A DNA stretch of 23,372 bases from CAYSIX01 sp964431205 (GTDB lineage Bacteria > Planctomycetota > Phycisphaerae > Phycisphaerales > Phycisphaeraceae), in contig CAYSIX010000032.1 in the NCBI GenBank assembly GCA_964431205.1, positions 1-23,372 on the forward strand, written 5' to 3'. A program made the translations under genes and the position numbers. The notes under the pieces are model-generated. The model was given only the letters and a program-made list of their open reading frames with translations. It was not told where the DNA came from and made no database searches. Every line of letters starts with the position of its first letter. The stretch's first letter is position 1. Of this stretch, positions 15,401 through 21,354 are shown piece by piece.

Positions 15401-15956
15401 CGTTGGCGATGCCGTTGGCCAGGAGCATGTTGCTGCCGTTCTGGAGCACGAGCTTGTCGGTGTCGAACCCGGCGGCGTTGGGGTTGTCGTCGCGTTGAGC
15501 GACGGTGAGGACGGAACCGTCGCCGAAGGTGGACGTGCCGTCGGTCCCGAACTCCAGGCCGAGAAAGTCGCTGCCGTCGTCCACGATCAGCAGGAAGCCG
15601 CTGGTGTTGATGTCGATGCCGTTGGAGACGGTCAGGTCGTTGATGCGTGCGGTGTTGGCCGAAAGGGTGACCGAGTCGTTGGCGGGGTTGTTGAAGGTGG
15701 CGGTGTCGTCACCCTGAGGTGGTCCGAACTCGAACGTGGGGGGGAAGCCGCCGGTGAAGACGGGCACCCAGTTGCCGGAGGTGTGCCAGTCGCTGCTCTC
15801 GCTGCCGTCCCAAGAGAAGTTGGCGGCCATCGCGGGCCCGGCGAACGTCGCCGCCAGGAGCCCCGCCCCCACGCCCAGCCGCCCCGTCGTCACTCGCCCG
15901 CGAGCCCGTGCCATTGCCCCCGTCCACCGACCTCGATTCATCCGTGTGATCCGCAT
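12465..15956 (-). CDS. Large PEP-CTERM surface protein with beta-strand repeats and dockerin-like tail
   Basis: A 1163-residue exported protein. The ATG at 15956 has AAGGAGA 7 bases upstream. A twin-Arg-rich basic start and signal peptide end near AMA (residue 44). FSWDGSESSDWHTSGNWVP follows, the W-rich entry typical of autotransporter-associated beta-strand proteins. About 1000 residues of short Asn/Gly/Thr-rich repeats (patterns like GTLNINGTINN) predict a long parallel beta-helix. The last ~80 residues hold two calcium-binding dockerin-like segments (DLDGDVDAFDLGIWQSG and DGDGDVDAFDLGLWQTN) and a PEP-CTERM tail (IPEPASLALLGLG, LLRRRS). It probably stays at or leaves the cell surface after exosortase cleavage; the ligand is unknown. 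No exosortase gene is in the window. Confidence 0.88.
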   Translation of the reverse strand: MRITRMNRGRWTGAMARARGRVTTGRLGVGAGLLAATFAGPAMAANFSWDGSESSDWHTSGNWVPVFTGGFPPTFEFGPPQGDDTATFNNPANDSVTLSANTARINDLTVSNGIDINTSGFLLIVDDGSDFLGLEFGTDGTSTFGDGSVLTVAQRDDNPNAAGFDTDKLVLQNGSNMLLANGIANVDILGTVASDATIAGTGTVNFGQSNTVANTNVLTNDGTINVGFLGGGTIRLNALGGGTLDLDGVGGNGVLDADANGFLGGEATANLIIDGPLTDAFGGELRIGERDSAEFVQPWNALSADIDFNGDDGTATLAGAKLTAGSTTVNVNNGTAKIEADLDMNSGTFNVDNGATVQFDGTTNFANAATLAPASGAAALVVNGETTVNQNLLNWDSFVNTTVNADGVLSLNVDTVETGTSDQFDSRINMNSGNIGVNVADDAWVMDGTLNMNNTANDIPVLSGDRVDFGDNTGTLDSNLNVGGNGRSAINAPVTFFSDADVNIGSNATLDINNNTNFQGGGEFTGNGTLILDGATTAVNGDTTIDMPNGRVDLDGDESGFLQFAQTLEVNGIGFSTRDLIINADKLNANGNNTFGKSGNFNGAPDEIEINNFGRLTINLTNPNDAWTMRGRLDVNAIGGAFASNNIAGSPLIMAGTALIDGNSVWSAHTTVTGTITTEDADATIRLSGGNLANPDRIEGGTIGGPGRISALNDHALTGFGTVGVSVNFLGNSELRADDGTLNINGTINNVGILGTADNDGTLNLGQSFSTATATTALELLGGQLTGAGVINDGLTRGRGTIANASFRNDNTLTAIGGTLVLNPSGALDLDGATNTGTINAVAGSVRVQKPIGSVGFNGTLNVAAGREFRVDAGGINNTGTVNLNGGTYVGSNFDNSDTLNVNSVSLIDSTSEFSNGSTNNLNDDLRIVGSAFVQFGATFTGPGDLIIEPGSLLTNQDNATVATTVVNRGTVSPGTSPGRLNVDEYVQDNSGELDVELEGTLLTQFDRIVSAGAAQLNGTLNILLPGPFTPSIGDEFQVLNAAGGVIGTFDTLTGNDIDADTIMLARYNPNDVTLEAVEWVPGDFDLDGDVDAFDLGIWQSGFGTGMGAGKADGDADGDGDVDAFDLGLWQTNFGTTSSVAIPEPASLALLGLGTLGLLRRRS
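12563..12690 (-). repeat. Dockerin-like DNA repeat, two copies in the large PEP-CTERM gene
   Basis: 12563-12597 and 12656-12690 are near-copies of each other and of the pair at 11471-11635. All encode the calcium-loop and helix unit D-DVDAFDLG-WQ. Confidence 0.7.
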
Positions 15957-16266
15957 CTTCGTTTCTCCTTCTTTCTTTCTGGAACCGTGTTCCATGTGTT
16001 CGGCCCGAGTCTTTGCCGACACGGCACGACATCCGTGGCCGGCGGCACGGGGAACTACCGCCCCCCGCCCGCGATCTTTCACAGCCGGTCCGAATTCAAT
16101 TCAACCGCCCTTCGCTTCGCCTTGCGCCGCACCGGCGTGTACGCCGTCGCCCCGCCACGGCGAGAACACCAGCGGCGCATCCACGCACGGACCGTCCCAA
16201 AGCGGTTTGTCGCGCCATATCCGATCCACTCCACCTCGAGAGACGTGCCCTCTCTTCCCCAATACC

Positions 16267-16295
16267 ATTATCACAGCCGACCATTCGCGGCACAA
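16267..16295 (-). promoter_or_regulatory. Putative promoter of the large PEP-CTERM gene
   Basis: Minus strand TTGTGC (16295-16290), 17-bp spacer, GATAAT (16272-16267). The -10 matches five of six consensus bases. The start codon is about 305 bases downstream. Confidence 0.45.
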
Positions 16296-16325
16296 GTCCA
16301 GAAAAAACTCACACCGTTTTGACGC

Positions 16326-16364
16326 GGTCGCGCGTCGCGGCTGAAAGAGTCGCCGCGCGCGACC
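16326..16364. promoter_or_regulatory. Long inverted repeat between divergent promoters
   Basis: The arm GGTCGCGCG (16326-16334) pairs with CGCGCGACC (16356-16364), and CGGC (16338-16341) with GCCG (16352-16355), around a 10-base loop. This gives 13 base pairs with a 3-base bulge. There is no T-run on either side, so it is not a classical terminator. It sits about 12 bp before a -10-like TATGAT and could be an operator. Confidence 0.4.
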
Positions 16365-16414
16365 GACGATCGGCGTATGATCTTGTCTCTCATCCGATTA
16401 CGGAGGTGACCGCC

Positions 16415-16657
16415 ATGTTCCCCACCCTCGGCGCCGACTGGCCCGCCGACCTGTTCCGAACTGAGAACTTCATGTTCCTGTGCATATTCGGCGCCGGCGC
16501 GGTGATCGCGATCGCCGCGATCGTCAGTGGCGCGTGGATCAGTGTCGAGAGAAGCCGCCGCAACACGGCGCTGAAGCGCGACCTGGTCGCACGCGGCTAC
16601 TCGGCCGACGAGATCGAGCGGATCGTCGCCGCGAAATCGGGATCGGATAAGCAATGA
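16415..16657 (+). CDS. Small single-pass membrane protein, PspB-like layout
   Basis: An 80-residue protein from the ATG at 16415, preceded by GGAGGTG at good spacing. After a short N-terminus it has one membrane helix (about 19-43). A cytoplasmic, charged helix follows, with RSRRNTALKRDLVARGYSADEIERIVAA, a basic stretch plus a 'G-Y-S-x-x-E-I-E' short helical hairpin. Small proteins of this plan resemble phage-shock protein B or bacterial SHOCT-like tails, but I cannot assign a family with certainty. It ends 89 bp before the peptide-binding lipoprotein gene, which has its own promoter-like sequence. It may be a stand-alone gene. Confidence 0.75.
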   Translation: MFPTLGADWPADLFRTENFMFLCIFGAGAVIAIAAIVSGAWISVERSRRNTALKRDLVARGYSADEIERIVAAKSGSDKQ

Positions 16658-16734
16658 AGGCGGTCCGGGTGTCGAGGGGGTGTGGCGCCGGGGCCGCCTC
16701 GTCGCGACGGGTCGAACCCCGCTCACCGGCGGGT

Positions 16735-16740
16735 TACACT
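16735..16740 (+). promoter_or_regulatory. -10-like TACACT before the peptide-binding lipoprotein start
   Basis: TACACT ends 6 bases before the ATG at 16747 with no Shine-Dalgarno between, predicting a leaderless transcript. Confidence 0.4.
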
Positions 16741-16746
16741 GTCGCC

Positions 16747-18504
16747 ATGTTCACACGCACACCGTCGGTCCGGGCGATTGTTTACGCGGTGCTGGCCACG
16801 ACGCTGGTCGGCTGGGTCCCGGGCTGCGGGCCCGCCCGGCCCCCCGCCGACGTCGTGTTCATCCTCACCAACGAGCACAACAGCCACGACCCCCAGAAGA
16901 TGACCTACCTGCGCGACATCCAGCTCGCGCACAACCTCTACGAGACCCTCGTCCTGTTCGACTTCAACACGATGCAGGTCCTGCCCGGCGTCGCCGATCG
17001 CTGGGAGGTTTCCGACGACGGCAAGACCTACACCTTCCACCTTCGTGAAGAGGCGCGGTGGTCCAACGGCGACCCGGTGACGGCGCACGACTTCGTGTAC
17101 GGCTGGCGCCGGGCGATGCTGCCGGACTCGGCGGCGGCGTACTCGCCTCTGCTGTTCTACATCCGCGGGGCCGAGGCGTTCTTCGACTGGCGGACCGAGC
17201 AGCTCGCCGAGTACGCCCGGGTGCGCGCCGCGGCCGGGGGCGGCGCCGGCGCGGCGGCGCTCGACGCCGCCGAGCAGACCTGGCAGCTCGCCATGGACAA
17301 GTTCGACGAGCTGGTCGGCCTGTCCACGCCCGACGACCGCACGCTCATCGTCGAGCTGGAGAACCCCACGCCGTACTTCCTGCAGATCGCCGCCTTCGCC
17401 ACGCTCATGCCCGTCCACCGCCCCAGCGTCGAGGCGCTGGATCAGCTCAACCCCGAGACGGGCCGGCGTCAGATGGACCCGGCGTACTGGAACGACCCGG
17501 ACCGGCTGGTCTGCAACGGGCCCTACCGCCTCGCCGCGACCCGCTTCGGCCAGTACGTGGACCTGGTCGCCAACGAGCACTACTGGAACCGCGAGAACAT
17601 GCGCAACCAATCGCTGCGCGAGCTGATCATCCGCGACGGGCTGAGCGCCAAGGCGGCCTACGACCAGGGCCGCGCCGACGTCTGGCCCCAGGTGGACCTG
17701 CCCGACGACGTGATGGCGGACATGGTCNNNNNNNNNNCGGGGACGTACTTCCTGAACTACAACTGCCGGCCGAAGCTGGTCGACGGCCGGGACAACCCCT
17801 TGCACGACTACCGTGTGCGGCGGGCGCTGTCGATGGGGGTGGACCGCGAGGTGATCGTCGGGCAGGTCACGCGGCTGAACCAGCCGATCGCACGCAGCTT
17901 CGTCCCGCCCGACGCCCTGGACGACTACACCCCGCCGCTCGAGGACGCGGTTCTGTTCAATCCCGAGCGCGGGCGCAAGCTGCTCGCCGAGGCCGGCTAC
18001 CCCGACGGCCGGGGGCTGCGCGGCCTGTCGATCCTCTACGCCACCGGCGCCGGCACGGCGAACATCCCTCAGGCCATCAAGAACATGTGGGAGGAGAACC
18101 TCGGCGTGGTCGTCACCCTCGAGGGGCAGGAGAGCCGCGTCGTCGCCGACCGCATCCAGCGGCAGCACAACTTCACCATCAGCGGCGGGAGCTGGTACGG
18201 CGACTACCCCGACCCCAACACCTGGCTGGAGATCCGAACCTCCGACGACGGCAACAACGGTACCGGCTGGTCCAACGCCGAGTACGACGCCCTGATCGAA
18301 CAGGCCAAACGCGAGTCCGACCCCACCGCCCGCCTCCGGATGCTCTTCGACGCCGAACGCATCCTCCAGCGAGAGCAGCCGATGTGCCTGCTCTACCACT
18401 ACATCAGCGTGAACCTCTACGACCCGGCCAAGGTGACCGGCCTGGACCTGAACCCCTGGGCCCGCATCCGCTGGGATCTGGTCCGCGTCAACCGCGGCGA
18501 GTGA
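16747..18504 (+). CDS. Oligopeptide ABC transporter substrate-binding lipoprotein (OppA/family 5)
   Basis: An extracytoplasmic solute-binding protein of family 5 (SBP_bac_5), about 585 residues with a 10-N gap. The ATG at 16747 opens a signal peptide ending in VPGC with Cys27 as the likely lipidated residue. Family features: LYETLVLFDFNT, VADRWEVSDDGKTYTFHLRE-ARWSNGDPVTAHDFVYGWRR near 70-122, later CNGPYRL, GTYFLNYNC, VRRALSMGVDRE and GGSWYGDYPDPNTWLE. A typical OppA has roughly 10 more residues between DDVMADMV and GTYFLN, so the gap hides about 30-50 bases. No permease (oppBC) or ATPase (oppDF) gene is adjacent: the next gene is convergent. It may serve a distant transporter or act as a receptor. 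Confidence 0.92.
   Translation: MFTRTPSVRAIVYAVLATTLVGWVPGCGPARPPADVVFILTNEHNSHDPQKMTYLRDIQLAHNLYETLVLFDFNTMQVLPGVADRWEVSDDGKTYTFHLREEARWSNGDPVTAHDFVYGWRRAMLPDSAAAYSPLLFYIRGAEAFFDWRTEQLAEYARVRAAAGGGAGAAALDAAEQTWQLAMDKFDELVGLSTPDDRTLIVELENPTPYFLQIAAFATLMPVHRPSVEALDQLNPETGRRQMDPAYWNDPDRLVCNGPYRLAATRFGQYVDLVANEHYWNRENMRNQSLRELIIRDGLSAKAAYDQGRADVWPQVDLPDDVMADMVXXXXGTYFLNYNCRPKLVDGRDNPLHDYRVRRALSMGVDREVIVGQVTRLNQPIARSFVPPDALDDYTPPLEDAVLFNPERGRKLLAEAGYPDGRGLRGLSILYATGAGTANIPQAIKNMWEENLGVVVTLEGQESRVVADRIQRQHNFTISGGSWYGDYPDPNTWLEIRTSDDGNNGTGWSNAEYDALIEQAKRESDPTARLRMLFDAERILQREQPMCLLYHYISVNLYDPAKVTGLDLNPWARIRWDLVRVNRGE
17728..17737. other. Assembly gap (10 N) inside the peptide-binding lipoprotein gene
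   Basis: The frame is kept across the ten Ns as shown, but comparison with the family suggests more bases are missing. Confidence 0.95.
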
Positions 18505-18622
18505 GCGGCGATCTTCGATCGACGGCTCAACCACGAAACCACGCGCGATCGCCCGTAGCGTTCCGTCGGTTGCGTACTCAACCTCAAGCTTCGATCGGAC
18601 GCTGGACAGGCGTGCGGTTCGT

Positions 18623-19099
18623 TCACGAGCCGCCGAAGAACCGCTTGCCGAAGATCGTCCCCAGCGAGAACACGTGCGTCGCCTGCATCTGCTCGTCCCG
18701 CTGCTCCTCCTGCTCCGCCTTCTTGAGCACCTTCTCGAAGTACTCGCGGTACTTCTCCTGGCACTTGTCCACATACGCGTCGGCGTGCTTGGCGTCGGCG
18801 AACTCCTCGGTCGTGAACACCAGGAACGTCTTGCCGATCTGCAGAAGATCCTCGTTCTGAAGCACCTGTGGCTGGCGGATCCGCTTGCCGTTGCACCGCA
18901 CGCCGTTGCGGCTGTTCAGGTCGATCGCCAGGTAGCGATCGTCCCGCGGCTCGTGCCGCACCTCCAGGTGCCGACGCGACACCGTCGGGTCCAGGATCTC
19001 CGCCAGCAGCTCGTCATCTCGCCCGAAAATCAGCGGGCGCTCCCCGATCGTGTACCACTCACCCTTGTTCCTGCCGTGAACGACCACCACCGTCGCCAT
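18623..19099 (-). CDS. FHA-domain protein
   Basis: A 158-residue cytoplasmic protein with a forkhead-associated domain at about 1-97, which binds phosphothreonine peptides. The key FHA residues are present: Gly26-Arg27 (IFGRDDE), Ser41-x-x-His44 (TVSRRHLEV) and the Asn62/Asn65-Gly66 loop (LNSRNGVRCNG). After the domain comes a charged, probably helical segment (about 105-140, KCQEKYREYFEKVLKKAEQEEQRDEQ) and a short GTIFGKRFFGGS tail. There is no kinase domain. The partner Ser/Thr kinase is not in the window. The ATG at 19099 has AGAGGAAAGG upstream and a perfect TATAAT further up. It converges on the lipoprotein gene. Confidence 0.92.
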   Translation of the reverse strand: MATVVVVHGRNKGEWYTIGERPLIFGRDDELLAEILDPTVSRRHLEVRHEPRDDRYLAIDLNSRNGVRCNGKRIRQPQVLQNEDLLQIGKTFLVFTTEEFADAKHADAYVDKCQEKYREYFEKVLKKAEQEEQRDEQMQATHVFSLGTIFGKRFFGGS

Positions 19100-19161
19100 C
19101 GCGGGCCCTTTCCTCTGAAATGCGTGGCCCCAATCAAACGCTGACCAGACGTGTACGACGC

Positions 19162-19167
19162 ATTATA
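19162..19167 (-). promoter_or_regulatory. Perfect -10 (TATAAT) of the FHA gene
   Basis: TATAAT on the minus strand lies 62 bases before the ATG at 19099. The -35 region 17 bp upstream (CTGGTC) is poor, so activity may depend on an activator or on the strong -10. Confidence 0.5.
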
Positions 19168-19223
19168 CGCATCGGCCGGCCGGGACCAGTCTCATCGGCT
19201 TTTTCGGCCGCAACGCCGCCCGC

Positions 19224-19371
19224 ACGCCCGGTGATGGCCGCAAGCGCAGCAACCGGCCCCCGCCGGGATCAGGCCCCGAACGCGCCGCACGGTCGCAAGC
19301 GACCCTCGCACCCGGAACGCCCGGTGATGGCGGCGAGCCCCGGCGAGTCGCCTTCGCCGGGATCGGCCCGC
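19224..19371. repeat. Two imperfect ~93-bp direct repeats in an intergenic region
   Basis: The 15-mer ACGCCCGGTGATGGC occurs exactly at 19224-19238 and 19317-19331. Each copy is followed after a few tens of bases by CGCCGGGATC and GGCCC. The spacing between copies is 93 bp. The second copy runs up to the amidase stop codon. Confidence 0.65.
19339..19361 (-). terminator. Hairpin after the amidase gene, possible terminator
   Basis: CCCGGCGA (19339-19346) and TCGCCGGG (19354-19361) form an 8-bp perfect stem with a 7-base loop, starting 10 bp after the stop codon. There is no U-tract, so a role as a true intrinsic terminator is uncertain. Confidence 0.35.
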
Positions 19372-20133
19372 TCACCGCGTCGCGGCCGCGCTGGCCTCCT
19401 CGTCGCCCAGCGTCCCGCCCGGGATCACCTCACTCGGCCCGCCGTCCAGCTCCGGCCCGACCTCCACACGGACCGCCTCGTCCGCTCGCATCGCCTCCAC
19501 CCACCGCCGCAACCGACCCGACTCGACGTACCGATACAGATCCTTGCCCGGGCACGTCGTCCCCGCCGCCACGTCCCGGTGACCACGGATCGTCGCCGGG
19601 TCGATCGCCAGCTCCTGGCTCAGCCACGCCAGCAACGTCGTCAGCGACTCCAACTGCTCCACGCTGACCCGCTGCTCCTCGAAGTTGCCCCACACCTGCA
19701 CGCCCACGTGCCCCGAGACGTCGTAGTTCGTGTTCGTCTCCGGCTCGTACGCCAGCGACCGGCCCTCAAAGATCCGACCGTCCGGCGCGATCAGAAAGTG
19801 GTACGGCAGGTCCGGCCAGCCCTTGTCCCGCTTGCCCCACGACTGCAAACCCCGAAGCTTGCGCACCGGCTCGTCCTGCGGCTTCCACAGCACACCCGCG
19901 TGATGCACCGTCAGAAACCGCGGCTCGTGACGACGCGACTCGGGGATCGGGTCCGGCTCGCTGCCCCACTGCTCCGCCGAGACGATCGCCGGCCGCGGGA
20001 CTTCGGGGACTGACGCCGAATCGCCTTCGGCTCCGCCGGTCTGTGCACATGAAGGCGCCGCCCCTATCGCCAGCACACACACGATGACCGTTCGATGAAC
20101 GCCTGCTCGATGAAAGATGGAGGATGGCAGCAT
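19372..20133 (-). CDS. N-acetylmuramoyl-L-alanine amidase (amidase_2/PGRP family), exported
   Basis: Cleaves the bond between N-acetylmuramic acid and L-Ala of the peptidoglycan stem peptide. The 253-residue protein has a hydrophobic N-terminus (about 13-28) ending in APSC, so it is probably secreted and perhaps a lipoprotein with Cys29. The amidase_2 domain spans about 50-205. The zinc ligands are His77 (FLTVHHAG), His185 (IRGHRDVAAG) and Cys194 (TTCPGKDL), and the PYHFLIAPDGRIFEGR core is intact. The C-terminus is an acidic Ala/Gly-rich tail. The start is the ATG at 20133 with TAGACT 6 bases before it. It diverges from the membrane protein gene at 20180, only 46 bp away. Role: cell-wall turnover or recycling. 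Confidence 0.92.
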   Translation of the reverse strand: MLPSSIFHRAGVHRTVIVCVLAIGAAPSCAQTGGAEGDSASVPEVPRPAIVSAEQWGSEPDPIPESRRHEPRFLTVHHAGVLWKPQDEPVRKLRGLQSWGKRDKGWPDLPYHFLIAPDGRIFEGRSLAYEPETNTNYDVSGHVGVQVWGNFEEQRVSVEQLESLTTLLAWLSQELAIDPATIRGHRDVAAGTTCPGKDLYRYVESGRLRRWVEAMRADEAVRVEVGPELDGGPSEVIPGGTLGDEEASAAATR

Positions 20134-20139
20134 CCCCGG

Positions 20140-20172
20140 AGTCTACCTCGCCGCGTCGCGTGGCGATACACT
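20140..20172. promoter_or_regulatory. Paired divergent -10-like hexamers in a 46-bp intergenic region
   Basis: TAGACT (minus, 20145-20140) ends 6 bases before the amidase ATG. TACACT (plus, 20167-20172) ends 7 bases before the ATG at 20180. Both genes lack a Shine-Dalgarno. The promoters would lie back to back, with each -35 region over the other's -10 region. Confidence 0.45.
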
Positions 20173-20179
20173 GGCCGGC

Positions 20180-20686
20180 ATGATCGCGCGGCGTGTGGCG
20201 ACGGGACTGAACGTGGCGTTGCTGGCCGTGGCGCTCTGGCAGGCGGTGACGGGGCAGTGGCTCCAGGCGCTGGTGCTGACGGCGGCGGGGCTGTTCAACG
20301 TGGCGCTGCTGCGGCAGGAGCGGCTCGAGGCCGCCGGCCGGTTCTTCGGGTTCATGGCCAACGCCATGCTCATCGTCGCCGGCAACCTCTCCGCCGCCTG
20401 GCTGCTGGGCTACCTGGTCACCGACCCCGAGCCCGGCACCCGCACGCCCGAGCAGGTCGAGGCCGCCCGCGCCCTCGCCCGCGTCGCCCTGCCCCAGGCG
20501 ATCGTCATTCTCCTGACCGGCATCGCGATGTTCACCTTTCTGTTCTGGCAGATGGTCGTCGAGCAGCGCCGAGCCGCGCGCGCCCAGCGCGACGCCGCCG
20601 ACGCGCCCGCGCCGCCGAGGGACGCCGACGCCTCCGCCGACACCGACGCTCACCCGCCGGCAAGCTCCGACGCGGACCGATCATGA
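20180..20686 (+). CDS. Hypothetical membrane protein, about four helices
   Basis: A 168-residue integral membrane protein of unknown function. Hydrophobic segments lie at about 5-22, 26-44, 57-80 and 104-126. A basic stretch (VVEQRRAARAQRD) and an Asp/Ala/Pro-rich, probably disordered cytoplasmic tail follow. The start is the ATG at 20180; a longer frame upstream crosses the promoter-like region. Its stop overlaps the start of the rRNA methyltransferase gene (ATGA), so the two are translationally coupled. Nothing in the sequence ties it to RNA modification, so the coupling may be only co-regulation. Confidence 0.82.
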   Translation: MIARRVATGLNVALLAVALWQAVTGQWLQALVLTAAGLFNVALLRQERLEAAGRFFGFMANAMLIVAGNLSAAWLLGYLVTDPEPGTRTPEQVEAARALARVALPQAIVILLTGIAMFTFLFWQMVVEQRRAARAQRDAADAPAPPRDADASADTDAHPPASSDADRS

Positions 20687-21354
20687 CCGTCGAGCACCCC
20701 TACGTCTCACGCGGGGGGCTCAAGCTCGCCGCAGCGCTCGACGCGTTCGGCCTGAACACCGCGGGCCTGACCTGCGCCGACCTGGGCTGCTCGACCGGCG
20801 GGTTCACCGACTGCCTGCTGCAACGCGGCGCCAACCGGGTTTTCGCCGTCGATACCGCCTACGGCGAGCTGGCGTGGAAGCTGCGGCAGGACGGCCGCGT
20901 CACCGTGCTGGAGCGGACCAACGCCCTGCACGCCGACCCGACGCCCGACGCCGACCACGCCTGCGATCTGGTCACGATCGACCTGGGCTGGACGCCGCAG
21001 CGCCTGGCGATCCCCGTCGCGCTGCGATGGCTGCGGGACGACCCGGCCGCGCGGATCGTGACGCTGGTCAAGCCGCACTACGAGCGGTCGGCGGTCGCGA
21101 GCGCGGCGGGGGGTGGGCCTGAGGGAAGGCGCGCGCGTCGCCGGGGGCCGGCGCCCGGCCGGGTGAACCTGACCGAAGACGAGGCGGACGCCGAGACCGA
21201 TCGCGTGCTGGCGTCGCTGGCGGAGCTGGGGGTGACGGTGCTGGGCCGCGTCCGCTCACCGATCACCGGGAGCAAGGGCGGCAACGTCGAGCACCTGGCG
21301 CTGCTCGCCGTGACGGACACGCGGCGTGCCCCTACGCCCGAGTTGTCGGGCTAG
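20683..21354 (+). CDS. TlyA-like rRNA 2'-O-methyltransferase lacking the S4 domain
   Basis: A 223-residue SAM-dependent methyltransferase of the TlyA/FtsJ (RrmJ) type. TlyA 2'-O-methylates cytidines in 16S and 23S rRNA. YVSRGGLKLAAALDAFGL is the usual junction after the S4 RNA-binding domain, which is missing here: the gene starts directly with MTVEHPYVSRGG. The SAM site is CADLGCSTGGFTDCLLQRGA, followed by VFAVDTAYGELAWKLRQD and VLERTNA. The catalytic K-D-K-E set is probably Lys14, Asp100 (VTIDLGW), Lys130 (LVKPHYE) and Glu203. Residues about 141-160 are an Ala/Gly/Arg low-complexity insert where TlyA is compact. The start is the ATG at 20683 overlapping the upstream stop. Full TlyA is about 270 residues. 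Confidence 0.88.
   Translation: MTVEHPYVSRGGLKLAAALDAFGLNTAGLTCADLGCSTGGFTDCLLQRGANRVFAVDTAYGELAWKLRQDGRVTVLERTNALHADPTPDADHACDLVTIDLGWTPQRLAIPVALRWLRDDPAARIVTLVKPHYERSAVASAAGGGPEGRRARRRGPAPGRVNLTEDEADAETDRVLASLAELGVTVLGRVRSPITGSKGGNVEHLALLAVTDTRRAPTPELSG

Larger units (their letters stand above)
15957..16414. other. 458-bp divergent intergenic region
   Basis: No gene-like frame stands out here. It holds a probable promoter of the large PEP-CTERM gene (16267-16295, minus) that would give a leader of about 300 bases, a strong inverted repeat (16326-16364), and a -10-like TATGAT (16376-16381) ahead of the plus-strand small membrane protein. The leader includes a short stem CCGTG/CACGG near 16030-16050 and a purine-rich GAAAGAAAGAAGGAG run before the start codon. 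I recognise no riboswitch. Confidence 0.6.

Noticed and set aside
16723..18774. Open frame of 683 codons on the minus strand, antisense to the peptide-binding lipoprotein
   Set aside because: It crosses an assembly gap and an unrelated gene and has no recognisable motif; the plus strand is a clear OppA-type protein.
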